Below, one piece after another: positions 41,768-53,000 of a stretch of DNA of 64,000 nt. The notes under the pieces were generated by a model. That model was not told the DNA's origin. It made no database searches and saw only the letters and a program-made list of their open reading frames with translations. The position numbers and the translations under genes were made by a program. Position 1 is the first letter of the stretch, and every line of letters starts with the position of its first letter. The stretch covers positions 221,106 to 285,105 of the forward strand of contig NZ_LYPC01000010.1 in NCBI RefSeq assembly GCF_001700435.1, written 5' to 3'. The DNA comes from Paenibacillus pectinilyticus (GTDB lineage: Bacteria; Bacillota; Bacilli; Paenibacillales; NBRC-103111).

Positions 41768-43262
41768 TTAACGAATATCCGTCAGAACATATCGTTCATG
41801 CCTGCGTATATTCATCTCCTCCAACGTTACTGCTGGTTCCGTGCTGCCCGGCATATAGATCTCATTGAAGGTAACACCTTCAATGAGAAATTCATCTTTC
41901 CCCCGGATCATGGATGGTAGTCGTCCTTGATTACGCACCTTAATATTTTTTAAGAGAATATCGCTGACGGGGCCAATCCCTCTTCCGCTCTCTTCAATTT
42001 CCAACTGCAGCCAATACGGGCCATTTCTAGTATGAATGACTTGCTCAATATCGATATTCTCGAAGGTGATGTTCTCTGCAGGAGCAGTACCGAAGCGGTG
42101 GTGAATCGCGATAGCGCGGCTGGCTTGATAGACGTAACTATTTCTAAAGACAATATTCCGCTGCGCTTGCTCTACACCCATTCCTACCTTAAATGCTGCG
42201 CAGCAGGTCCACGCGATCACATCATCGAACGTCACATCCTCAAGCACTTGAGGTGAACCAGGCCAATTTTTCGCAATATCCGTCGCTTCATTCCACGTTT
42301 TGGTGGAGAACGGGTCGTCCTCCGAAATGGCAATTGTGTGGGAAACAAGCACATGCTGTGACTCTACAATATCTATGGCGTCATCCTCATAGTCAACCAA
42401 CGATTGAAAGCCCTTATAGTTCATGATCTTCACATGATTGGAACGAGTGGGCATGAGCGACCACAGACCAGCATCTCTTCCAATAATGCCATCTATCGTA
42501 AAGTTGGACGTAGCCAAGGGAACGATCAGATTGCTCACGAAGTTCTGATTCGCTCTCAGCCATGAACCATTTCCATCGATCGTCCCTCTCCCAATGATTG
42601 AAATATCAACGGAATTGGGTTCCGTCTGGATCAACCAAGTACCATCCAAGTTCAAACTATCTTTATGAAAATCAATCGTATAATCTTCTTTATGATCCGT
42701 AGCCGTAAGTACAGCTCCTCCTTTCAGATAGAGTGTAACATGGCTTTTCAGCATCAGATTACCGATCAGGAATACACCTTCGGGAATGTATACGACGCCC
42801 CCGCCAGCCGAGTTTGCAGCATTGATAGCTGCTTGTATGGCTCTAGTTGCCCTAGTTGTCCCTGTGGGGTCAGCTCCATAATCAGCCACCACATGATAGA
42901 TGCCATCACCAGCCGAAGGTGGAGGGCTCTCTTCTAGCGGATCTGCGATGAGGACGAGCTCCTTCACATTGTTAATTTTCACAATGAGATAGCGGGATTC
43001 CTCCAGATTGAACGAAAGCTGATTCCCAACCACCGTCCCTTGAATCTCAAACGCCAATGGGCTTATTGCATACGTATCGATCGGATCACACACCGTAATA
43101 GTTATTATTGTTGCGCCGGAAAAAGAGAAATGAGCGTAATCATAATCACGATCCGTCAAAAAAGAGATCACAGGTATGGAAGTATCTCCCGCTCTCACCA
43201 AATAATACTCAGATTCTGCATAGATGGATGGCACAGGGTAGGTCTCAATCGTTGCTGACATA
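41768..43262 (-). CDS. right-handed beta-helix protein, GH28-like (polygalacturonase/dextranase type)
   Basis: 498 residues. N-terminal beta domain (1-125) without signal peptide, then a parallel beta-helix that opens with the pectinase-type ADYGADPTGTTRATRAIQAA and GGVVYIPEGVFLIGNL. YEDDAIDIVES and SEDDPFSTK hold clustered Asp residues expected at the active site; a later CCAAFKVGMG and HHRFGTAP complete the helix. It may hydrolyse galacturonosyl or other glycosidic bonds; GH28 versus GH49-like cannot be settled by eye. ATG 43262 has AAGGAGG 6 bases upstream. No signal peptide, so it should act inside on imported oligosaccharides. Overlaps the end of the truncated upstream gene by 18 bases. 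Confidence 0.8.
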
Positions 43263-43856
43263 GGAAACCTCCTTGTTGGTATAGCGAATATAGGGCGAAG
43301 CTTGTAACCCAAATTGCACAAAGCAATAGCGATTCGTGTACATAGGTGTTCCCTTCTCTACACCCCTATCCGTCCATCCAGGTGTATCTGTAAAACTCGA
43401 TGGTCCTACCTTATAAATCTCACCTTGAATATGATGATGAGGGCCGAGCAAATTACGGCAGCTGTTGGTCAACTCGATTTCGATCAGATTTTCTCCGATA
43501 CGCAGCCATGGTGAAATATCTGCTTCATACGGCTCCCACAGGAAGCTTCGAACCTCATCACCATTTATGCGCAGTTTGTTGACGATGGTATCCGGTGGAA
43601 GAGCATAATGCCATTTGGCCTCTGCGATTTCATTAGCCTCTACGTACAATAGCTGCTGTACACGTAATGTACCCGCAAAGAATGGAAAGCCCTGTCGGAC
43701 AAGATCTCCCGTTGTTACATCATTCGGCATCTCCGTGAGGACGAACGGTCCGTCTGTATATACGGCTTGACGCTCTCCATTCGTGAATGGCGATTGCGAT
43801 TCAACGCCGAATGAGCCGACGATATAGATGCTTTCGAGCTCCGTATCCAAGGTCAA
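43245..43856 (-). pseudogene. C-terminal remnant of a large glycoside hydrolase
   Basis: 203 readable residues that look like the sugar-binding C-terminal end of large GH106/GH2-type enzymes: YIVGSFGVESQSPF, QGFPFFAGTL, YEADISPWLRIGENLIEIEL, CRNLLGPHHHIQGE and NRYCFVQFGL. No catalytic domain is present. Homology-like sequence continues upstream of the nominal TTG (frame open to about 43958) without any start codon, and the preceding GH130 gene stops right there. I infer that a deletion removed the front ~700 or more residues. It could instead be an independently expressed small domain. Confidence 0.6.
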
Positions 43857-43953
43857 TCGATTTCCTTCCGATTCGAACTCACGAGCGATTTCAATCGCTT
43901 TGTAAGGGCTGATCCCACATCTTAGGCATCTTCTGATGACACCCGCCTTTCCC

Positions 43954-44955
43954 CTATTTCAAACATAGCTGAACGAGATCATCCACATGTGCAGTTGCAA
44001 GGCAGACAACCGTATCCGCAGAACCATAGTAAATTTTCACTTCACCTGAAGGCTCAAGAATCATCCCGCCGGGGAAAATGACATCGTTCCTAAATCCGCC
44101 ATCCGTCTCATAACTGGCTTCTGGTGCGAGTAATGGCTCTTTATACATACCGATCACTTTTTTCGGATTATGCAGGTCAAGCAGCATAATGCCGCCTGTA
44201 TATCTCTTTTTCCATGCAGACTCCCAGCCATTCTTGCCTCTAGCGTGGTCGATATCTACCGCATGGAAGGTCGTCAGCCAACCTCGCTCTGTACGGATGG
44301 GAGGTGCAGCCGGACCCACTTTATCATTAGCAAAGGGAACTTGCTCTACAGCCAGCAGGAGATCCGAATTGCCCCAATAGACCAGATCAGGTGACTCCGA
44401 AATCCATGTGTCAAAGCGATCAAGACCACCTCGACTATACACGGTAAAAGGACGTTCCAAACGGACATAGTTACCGCCAATTTTTTCAGGAAACAGGACC
44501 ATATTCCGCAAATCAGGCGTCGATAAGCTTAGAACTTCGAACTTTTCAAAATCGTCGGTAACGGCAATACCCCCGCGAATGCCATGCTGCGTATCGACGG
44601 CAAAGCACATGTAACAACGTCCATCAATTACAGTAAGACGCGGATCGTAGGCACGGATGATTTCCCCATCATTCATTTTGAAACACGGCTTAGGACCGAC
44701 TTCCCAATGGATCCCATCTTGACTATAGGCAATCCCCAGATCGGTCGTGGATGAAGACTCCAATCGTTGCTCACTCACAGAGCCGTAATCATTGCGAAAG
44801 ACCATTACATAGCGGCCATTGAACTTGGTCACGCCTGCATTAAATACAAGTGCTGTCGGATACGGAACACGCGCTGCGTCCAAAATCGGATTATTCGGAT
44901 GACGCTGAATCACTTGGCTCGATTTTAATAAACCTGTTATAGGAATTGACATCAT
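43954..44955 (-). CDS. GH130-family mannoside phosphorylase / glycosidase
   Basis: About 333 residues, the size of one five-bladed propeller. Motifs expected for GH130: FNAGVTKFNGRYVMVFR, AYDPRLTVIDGRCYM, YVRLERPFTVYS, GPAAPPIRTERGWL and FRNDVIFPGGMIL. Members act on beta-1,4-mannosyl-type or other beta-mannoside linkages by phosphorolysis, or (other clades) by hydrolysis. No signal peptide, so intracellular. ATG 44955 follows GGAGG by 5 bases. Promoter contains the 28-bp motif at 45017-45044. Confidence 0.9.
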   Translation of the reverse strand: MMSIPITGLLKSSQVIQRHPNNPILDAARVPYPTALVFNAGVTKFNGRYVMVFRNDYGSVSEQRLESSSTTDLGIAYSQDGIHWEVGPKPCFKMNDGEIIRAYDPRLTVIDGRCYMCFAVDTQHGIRGGIAVTDDFEKFEVLSLSTPDLRNMVLFPEKIGGNYVRLERPFTVYSRGGLDRFDTWISESPDLVYWGNSDLLLAVEQVPFANDKVGPAAPPIRTERGWLTTFHAVDIDHARGKNGWESAWKKRYTGGIMLLDLHNPKKVIGMYKEPLLAPEASYETDGGFRNDVIFPGGMILEPSGEVKIYYGSADTVVCLATAHVDDLVQLCLK

Positions 44956-45016
44956 TAGGACCTCCACATTGGTTTTTATTCATGGCCATAACCATACCTA
45001 TTTTGATACGCCCTAT

Positions 45017-45044
45017 CAATCTACATTTCTTTGCAGCATTAACA
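45017..45044 (-). promoter_or_regulatory. 28-bp conserved promoter motif, copy 1 (before GH130)
   Basis: Minus strand: TGTTAAtgctgCaAAGaaATGTAgATTG. Lies 62 bases upstream of the GH130 start. Shares a longer ~68-base block with copy 3. Confidence 0.8.
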
Positions 45045-45135
45045 TGCGGTCTTTTCTACATAAAATAAACCTCCATCACCACATCGATTGTGGAAATGGA
45101 GGTTCAGACGACCTCTGGTATGATAGCGGACGCTC

Positions 45136-47349
45136 TTACTGGTGTACCTTACGATAATCGCCTGGTGTTGTTCCTATCATTTTCTTAAATGCCCGTATGA
45201 AAGACATCTGATGTAAATAACCTACCCGCTCCGAAATGTCTTGAATAGAGAGTGTCGTCCCTCTCAACAGTTCCTTCGCGTGCTCCATCCGAATCTGACA
45301 GAGATACACAACGAACTTCTCACCGAAGTCCTCTTTGAACAACGTGCTCAAGCTGGATGGATTCATATGAAATTGGTCGCTTAGCCCCGACAAAGATAGA
45401 TTAGGATTACTGAAGTTCTCCTCAAGGTAATCCTTCACCCTTTGCACGACACCATGATTCCCTTTACTTTCACGTATCGCTTCCATTTTCTTCGCACATG
45501 ATGAAAGCGTATTGGAATAAAAGAATTCTAACTCGTCTAATGTTTCGAGCGCATCTATATTCTCATCCCATGGTGTCGGAAACTCGCGATTCCACAATTC
45601 CTGATATTCCGGAGGCAGCTCCATCATTTCCCGGTAGAAATAATAGTTCATATAACTCAGAATGCCGCTAATCTCTTCTTTAGGCAGCAACAGTCTTTTT
45701 AACCCTTCAAACAAAAGCCTTAACTGCTCTTGCCAGCCTTCATTGCCTACCCGGAAAGCTTGGGCGATCGTCCGGACATATTGTAAGTACACATAGAGAT
45801 CATCATGGGACAGCAGCTCGATTTCCCAATGACCGATGACACGGTTACTGCCAAGCGCCGATTTATAATCAAGCGCTCTTGCTGCAGATTCATAGGACTG
45901 CGATATGGTATTTACCTCGGTTACTGTACATCCTAAACCTGCGGTCACGGTCAACTTTAAATTGTCCTGCATCCATTGACGGATTTGATCCATCAGCGAT
46001 AACATCGTTGACTCCATGCGAATCTCAGGCTGTTCTTCCAGGAAAATAAGACATAACCGATGGTTCGTAACCCATTCCTGCCAAATGCGCACTCCCCCGG
46101 CTTCCGCCGTTTCCTCCACCACTTTTCTCAAAATATACTTAAAGAGCCCCTGATCTTCGCGTGAATGCCCACTAATAAACTCGAGATATTTATCAATTTC
46201 AATGATACTTACCGCAGCACTTCCCAGTTGCTTCATGCTCAGCTCTGCCATCTCATTGTGCCATTCTGCTTGATCCAAAGGATGGCTGCCATCTACAATT
46301 TCATGAAATAGCTGAACACGTCGATACTTCTGATTCACGAGACTCTGATTCTGGTATTCTTGGCTAACCTCAATAATGCTGCTCAGCGTGTAATCAATAT
46401 AACTAAGCTCATCCACCGTCGGTCCCTGAATCGGATGCTCTTTATGGATCTGATTGTATTTCTCGATTCGGGACATAATGGTCTCAATCGGTTTATAATT
46501 TTTACGAGTAATGTACACAATCCAACCAATGGCTAACAGCAAACCTAAGAACCCGACAATGAACCAACCACTCTTCATGTAGTTAAACACATTGCCCAAT
46601 TCTTCTTTCTTCAATGAACTCGTGAACGTCCAACCTGTGTAGTTGGATATGTATGTAAAATCATTCACTTTCGGATTCTTACCTACTTGTTCAAAAATCT
46701 TATGACCTTCGCTGTCACTGACTGCGATTTGATTCACTTCAGATGTGCCGTATTTACTCAGAAACTCTTGGATGGCACCGACTTTGACATTAATGACCAA
46801 CATGGCAATACCTTTACTTTGCAACGGCACGCCTTTAGCCATCGAAATAACCATGCCTTCTGAATTCCAATCCTTCAGCGTCCGAAAGGAACGAGGGATA
46901 CTCCAACTATCTTGCTCAGGGTGGTTCAGATGGCTATCTATGAATGGTTTATCGGCAAATTGCTCCACATTCAGCTTTGTTTTATCACTAATAACCGTCC
47001 CATCAGCTGCCCGATATAAGTAGGCAGAATCAATCCACGGATGGGTAGCTGTTAAGTTCTGAAGCAACTGGGAAAGTTCGATGAAGAAGGCCGAATCACT
47101 TTGCATCCCTGCGAAGGTCGTCAGTTTCATATTCCGAGTTATGGTTTCCAGCATCATCATTTCTATGGAGTTCAGCGACATATCAATGCTGCTTTGGATA
47201 TTTTGCACATATACGCCACTGGATTTTAGGGCTTCTTTGCGGGACAGGTCATTGAGCTGAACGACCCCGATAAATACGAATAAACAAACGATAAGAATGA
47301 GTACAGGAACATAGGAAAGTAGCAAGCGATGGAACCAATTTCTTCTCAA
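45136..47349 (-). CDS. membrane-bound AraC-family regulator with Cache-like sensor
   Basis: 737 residues. A membrane helix at about 8-30, an extracytoplasmic domain (30-250), a second helix SGWFIVGFLGLLLAIGWIVY, a coiled linker and a degenerate GGDEF-like middle (EIDKYLEFISG), then an AraC double helix-turn-helix at the C-terminus (PSSLSTLFKEDFGEKFVVYL, LSIQDISERVGYLHQMSFIRAFKK). This design senses a sugar outside and binds DNA directly. It sits between the GH130 and GH78 genes, and its own promoter carries the 28-bp motif, which makes it a strong candidate for the factor behind that motif. TTG start with GGAG upstream. Confidence 0.9.
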   Translation of the reverse strand: MRRNWFHRLLLSYVPVLILIVCLFVFIGVVQLNDLSRKEALKSSGVYVQNIQSSIDMSLNSIEMMMLETITRNMKLTTFAGMQSDSAFFIELSQLLQNLTATHPWIDSAYLYRAADGTVISDKTKLNVEQFADKPFIDSHLNHPEQDSWSIPRSFRTLKDWNSEGMVISMAKGVPLQSKGIAMLVINVKVGAIQEFLSKYGTSEVNQIAVSDSEGHKIFEQVGKNPKVNDFTYISNYTGWTFTSSLKKEELGNVFNYMKSGWFIVGFLGLLLAIGWIVYITRKNYKPIETIMSRIEKYNQIHKEHPIQGPTVDELSYIDYTLSSIIEVSQEYQNQSLVNQKYRRVQLFHEIVDGSHPLDQAEWHNEMAELSMKQLGSAAVSIIEIDKYLEFISGHSREDQGLFKYILRKVVEETAEAGGVRIWQEWVTNHRLCLIFLEEQPEIRMESTMLSLMDQIRQWMQDNLKLTVTAGLGCTVTEVNTISQSYESAARALDYKSALGSNRVIGHWEIELLSHDDLYVYLQYVRTIAQAFRVGNEGWQEQLRLLFEGLKRLLLPKEEISGILSYMNYYFYREMMELPPEYQELWNREFPTPWDENIDALETLDELEFFYSNTLSSCAKKMEAIRESKGNHGVVQRVKDYLEENFSNPNLSLSGLSDQFHMNPSSLSTLFKEDFGEKFVVYLCQIRMEHAKELLRGTTLSIQDISERVGYLHQMSFIRAFKKMIGTTPGDYRKVHQ

Positions 47350-47417
47350 GTTGGGCTCTCTCCTTCACTGTAAAAGGGTGATTATCTTACCATTCTATCC
47401 TTGATGTGGTGAACGGG

Positions 47418-47445
47418 CAATATACATCCTTTCGCGGAGTTAACA
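47418..47445 (-). promoter_or_regulatory. 28-bp conserved promoter motif, copy 2 (before AraC regulator)
   Basis: Minus strand: TGTTAActccgCgAAAggATGTAtATTG, 69 bases upstream of the AraC-regulator start. Implies autoregulation if the regulator binds it. Confidence 0.75.
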
Positions 47446-47461
47446 GGAGAGCGTATCTTCC

Positions 47462-49880
47462 TCATACTGGAAATTCAAATTTATTTTGACCTGTTTTTAG
47501 TGGATAATGGTCATTGCCCAACACCAAAGTGCCGGGCAAACCCTGGGGTAGTGTGACTTCGATATGCCAATGACTTCCCCTGCTCTCCAATCTCACTTCC
47601 ATACAACCTTTCGGGTGCGGAAGCTTACTGTGCAGATGGGTTAAAGATCCTGGCTGCGGACGAATCACGACCGATGTAAAACCCATTGATGCAGGGCGAA
47701 TGCCAAGCAAGTTGGTGTATACATGGTAGATCGGGTGAGCCCCCCATGCATGGCAGTCCGATCGTGTAGAATCTAGGAAAATTTCCGGCGTCGTTCGAAG
47801 ACCATTCGCCTCCATCCCAAACCAAGGCTCGAATCTGGCTAACAGCTCCTCTATATGACTTGTAGACGCTAACGCTTCGAATGTATAATGATCGAAATAA
47901 ATACTTGTGCGCATCAGGTCCTTGGCCTTCAGCATACCTGGTACAAGACGACGGTTGAGATTCGATGGAATAGACTCACATAATAAGGCAAGCACCTGCG
48001 CATGCTCCGAATAATACTGATGACCAGTATCATCGGCGAATAGCCCCCGCTCCTCATTCCAGAATAGCTGCAAAGCCACATTGCTCAGTTCCTCAGCCAG
48101 CCGTCTTGTTCGTAATTCCAGCTCTGTTTCACCTAAGTAAGCTTCTAGCTTGGCAACCAGCTCCAACGTATGAATCATCTGCAGGTTGAAGGCCGCATTC
48201 AATCGATCCTCGCCATGCGGCGGTGTACCCGAGTTCCAAGCCTCTGAGGGCGCCGTCTGCCAGTCCATGAAGTTCCATGAAATAGGCAGCTTTACCGCAC
48301 CCTGCGAGGAACGTTGGACCAATAACCGATCCAATTCATCCCGGACACTGCTCATCATGGAACGAACCCATTCCGAATCACCTCTCCAGAGAGCATAATC
48401 ATAGACCATCGCCACCCACCACAAGGAGAATGAGGAAATATGTTTGCCGCCTTGTTCCGGGTAAGCACAATTCACAAGTCCAAGATGGTTGTTGCGAGAA
48501 GCTCGGAACATGTCCAGCGCTTTACGTGGTAATCGATCGTCGAGCGTACTCACGTAGGTAACCAGCGACTGAATACGTTGTGTCCCCTACATACATAAGC
48601 TGCTCCCAATATGGGCAATCCATATAGGTTTCGTGCGCACACATTTGCAGCGTCCTGAAAGATTTGGTCATGACTTGATTTAGGCGTTCATCGCTGGAAT
48701 GAATAAAACCTTCCATCTCTAATGGATATCTCGTTTCCTGCAGTCTAAACTCGTTAAGATACAACCCTTCACTTTTCGTTTCCACGATCAGCTCGCCATA
48801 ACGTCCCGCGTGCCACCACAATGTTTCAAATTGTCTGCCCAATCCCCCATCGGGACGAAACGTATCGCCGTATCCTTTGAACCATTTACCTTCAATGTCA
48901 TTCCGATTCGTCTTGCGTCCGCCATCCGCTTCATCGTAGAGGGTCTCCTCCCAATGAAGTTGAATAACAGCACCTTTCCCTCCCGATACGACAAGTTCAG
49001 GGTAAAAACAATAGTAGTCGTCCAAATCGAGTATGACGCGTCTTCGGGTATGAGCTGGCATGTACAAGGGCTGTCCTATAAGTAAACCATTCCATTGCTC
49101 ATGCTCTTCTATTAAATCGCGACTTGCGTCGATCGGTTGTCCGCCCGACTCCAGGATGCCGGCTTGCTCAACGAAGCGTACTGTGCTCGGCTTGATGTTA
49201 ACCGCATGCATCGCGGGCAATACAGCCGGACGCATTAGACGCTGTGTCGTCGAAAAATGGTAATTATCCGTCCTATGGTAGACATGCTCCCCTGGCTGTG
49301 CCGGAAACCAACCGACACCCTCCCCGGACATGGCCTCCCAATCAAAGGAAGCGCCGTCAATATCCAGCTTGGCGCCAGTACCGATGCTCGAAGGCAACGG
49401 GACAAAACGATAGCCCGGCATTGGCTTCGCTTCCCACTGAGCCACGCCGGTTCCCATCAGAGGTGCGAGTGCTACCTCATCCGGACTAAGCAAAAAACCT
49501 GGTTGTACGCTGATTTGCGCCCAAGGCTTATACTCGCCTAGCGCCCAGCAGCGCCCAATCCATTGATGTTCTCCTGCGGGAATGTCAACCTCATACGTTT
49601 CATAGAACCAATTGCTGCGGTCTCCACGCTCGCTGCCTCGGCCGATCCTTGTATGATCCAAATATAGCTCATACCTTTCGTCACCAGATACGTGTATCCT
49701 TACACGAAGGGCTTCATTTAAAGTGAATAGGCAGCGGTAGACGATGACATAGGGAGGCTCTCCCGCTTCGCTACATGTCACCCATCGGCATGACCAACCC
49801 GTCGTCTGTTCCCAAGGTTTCTGGGATTGATTTTGCTCTATTTGTCCTTGATAGGGTAAGTCAGCAAACAGTATACGCAA
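47462..49880 (-). pseudogene. GH78-type alpha-L-rhamnosidase interrupted by a one-base frameshift
   Basis: Two frames join into one rhamnosidase of about 805 residues. The front half (49880 to about 48580) carries beta domains and the start of the (alpha/alpha)6 barrel, ending in MDCPYWEQLMYVGDT; the back half (about 48580 to 47462) resumes as RIQSLVTYVSTLDDR and runs to the C-terminal beta domain (HAWGAHPIYHVYTNLLGIRP). GGGGACACAACGTATTCAG reads through as GDT-RIQS only if one A is removed (plus-strand 48578-48579). CAHETYMDCPYWEQ is the family's catalytic-loop region. Start is TTG 49880 with AAGGAGG 8 bases upstream; its promoter has the 28-bp motif. Either a real inactivating indel or a sequencing error. 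Confidence 0.85.
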
Positions 49881-49925
49881 TCTAAACACCTCCTTCATTA
49901 CCATATCGATTTGGGTACGTCCTAT

Positions 49926-49953
49926 CAATCTACATTTCTTTGCTGGATTAACA
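49926..49953 (-). promoter_or_regulatory. 28-bp conserved promoter motif, copy 3 (before GH78)
   Basis: Minus strand: TGTTAAtccagCaAAGaaATGTAgATTG, 46 bases upstream of the GH78 start. Confidence 0.8.
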
Positions 49954-49970
49954 TGTGCTCTCTTTTTGCA

Positions 49971-50031
49971 CAAAAAAAAGCTCCTCTTCCATTAGTGGTT
50001 ATTCAACCTGACTAATAAAAAGAGGAGCTTA
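49971..50031 (-). terminator. terminator of the PL8 lyase gene
   Basis: AAGCTCCTCTT ... AAGAGGAGCTT 11-bp stem with a long (about 30-base) loop, followed by TTTTTTTG on the minus strand. Confidence 0.75.
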
Positions 50032-50074
50032 TATTTTTAGGCAGCCTATATGTATACTGATCTACTTGGTAATC

Positions 50075-53000
50075 TTACGGATTATAGCTCACTTTGACGT
50101 CATCTACACTCATCGAGCTCGCATTGCCGCCGATCGATGCGTCTACCATATCGACTTTCGTGAGACCGGTATACCGATAGTTCCATTGCGAGCCTCGTAA
50201 CTCGCCGTTCACGTAGACATCGAACTTTTTCGTTGCTGTGTTGATAACCACTTTGAGACGGTACGGTACGCCGTTCGTGATCGAGGTCAGCACGTTCGTT
50301 TGTGTCCCCCCGTTATAGCCCCAGATTCTGCCGTTCTGCATAATGAGATGAGCAGCAATGCTGCTCGAGGTGAGGCTGCTGTCAGCGACGATCAACGCGT
50401 TCTTCCAGTTGTTGTCATCTGCGGTCACAGTCGCTTCTGCAATAACTGTACTGCCTGCTGGTGCGGTAAACACCTTATACGCCTCGGCTTTGCCGCTCAT
50501 GGACGTAGTTGTCAATTTGGCGGCTTTGTTAGTCGCCGATCCGCTCACCATCTGCACGACCCCTGTATTCCCTGACACGCCGCCGTTATCGAACACCCAT
50601 CCGCCTTGCCCATTCAGGTTGCCGAGAGTCATAGTGTTAAAGTTCTCATCGATAAGAGACGTCAAAGTAAGCGGTGCATACGATACTTTCACATCGTCTA
50701 CGCTCATCGAGCTGGCATTACCGGCGATGGAGGTAGAGAACTTGTCAAGCGTGTTCACTCCTGTGAATCGATAATTCCAGCCCGTAGCGAGCTGCGTATC
50801 GTTGACATAAACATCGTATTTTTTCGTAGATGTATTGATAATAACCTTTAATCTGTACGGCTGGCCACTCGTAATCCCCGTTAGAACATCGGTTTTGGTG
50901 CTGCCATTATAGCCCCAAATTTTACCGCTTTGCATAACCAATTGTGCCGCTACGTTATTGGCAGTTAAGCTGTTGTCCGCTATGATTAAGGCGTTTTTCC
51001 AGTTGCTGTCGTCAACCGTTACAGTAGCCTCAGCTGTGATATAACCCCCTTGAGGCGCGTTGAAAAGTCGATAAGCTTCAGCACCTCCGCTTGTTGAACC
51101 TGTCGTTACTTTCAGCGACTTCTCGGTGTTAGCGCTGTTCGTCGGCTGAACGACAACGGTATTCTCAGCCACGCCTGCGTTATTGAAAATCCAGCCATTT
51201 TGCCCAGTCAGCGAACCAGGCGTCATCTCATTAAAATTTTCGTTCACTGTATAGCCAGTAATTGGGCCTGCAGTAGGTGTTGCAAAAAATACTTTAATAC
51301 TGTTCCCTCCGGCACCGCTCACATTCACAGTAAGGGTGGTCGTACCACCGCTGGTGCTGGCAGTAATCCGTGAATCCTTATAAGCGACCGGTCCCAGATT
51401 TTGCGCAATCGTAAGTTGAATGGTGCCTGTATTTGCCTTCGTTGGATCGGATACGGAAACTTCCGTTCCGTTCTCACTCGTGCGTACCAGGACGGATGCC
51501 TTTTTGTTACTGGTGACACTGCTCACCGTTTTTACCGCATCATTCCAAAAGTTAATGCCTAGTATTCCTAGCGTATTTTCCTTCACAGCCTGTGCATCCG
51601 TTGAATTCTCAACGACCGTAATGTCCGGGTTTGCGGCATACGTATCTACTTCTCCACTGGACTTGCCCGGCAGCAGCACATAGGAATATTGACCGTTTGT
51701 CGGATTCGTCCCGTGATCAAACCACAAATTCATAAAATTGTTCGTATGGTTCGTCGTGTAATCCGTACCTACATAATATTGGTTGATACTAGACCATTGA
51801 TCTGTACGTGACTCTCGCAAACCTTTAAGCGTTGTCGTTGTCGGGAAATAGTAACCGATGTCTGACCCTGCCACACTTCCGGCCAAATGAATCCGGTTCA
51901 CGCCAGTCATCGTTTCACTCCAACCTAATGCGGTTGACTTTGCAGCACCGTTGACAGTAAGTGCGTTGTTACCGCTGCCGTTAAGCTTTCGGTTTTCAAC
52001 GATCGTTTCAGCAACTTTGTTGTCCGTGGACGTAATGCCGGCACCTAGACTGACGATCTCATCATCAAACATGAACCATGATTTCTTCGCCTTCAGCGTA
52101 TATCCATTAGCCGTGTATTGCATGCCTGAAATTCCGTATTGCCCTGAGATCTCCGTGCCTCCAACCCAACTATTCGGATTTTTGACATTGGTTGCTGCTG
52201 TTGTGTTCTGGTTAACCGTCGTGCCTGGCAAGCGATAGCTGTTTACCGTAGGCCAGAAGGAATCTTTATACTGGCTCAAATCTGAATTATACAGATAGGT
52301 CATCCCGTCCCCGGTATGCCAACCCCTTAAATTCTCATTATTGATACTTTCAAAATTGGCGATTTTATCGGAAGACATGCTGATGCCAAATGTAAATCCC
52401 GGTCTAAGGTGAACAGCTCTAGCCATATTAGGATATTGTTTGTTCATAGTAAGCGAAGCTCTTGTTGTTACAGAAGCATCACTCATGATTTGTTTCGTTT
52501 GCACGATAGAGCTGATCATGACTAAATCCGAATACTTCGTAGGAGATGTAGACTCCAACATCCACTTTTTGACCATCGATTTATAAGCTGCCCGATCGCT
52601 AGCGGAGGGAGCGGACAAAGCCATTCTTACCACAGATGCACCAAGTGCCCCCATAGACGTTGATCCATTATCATCGCTCGCAAATCTGGCAATGTTCCTT
52701 CCTCTGACCATATCTAGCATGGAGTTATTAACAAATAGCGGTTCAAACGCATTGTAAATCCATTGATAGATATTATTCACATCCGGATCCGTTATGTCCC
52801 AAGTAGAACCTGCTACGATATACATCACCTTGGTCAGATTATCGAGCAAGTTGATACCATAACCTCCGTTATAAGGGATGAAAGCCGTATGTTGAATAAA
52901 AGAGCCATCGCTATACATGCCTTCGCCGGAAGTTACATAATCAAATACCGAACTAAGTTGATCTCTGCCTTCTATGATTTTGGCGCTGTTCTTGACAATA

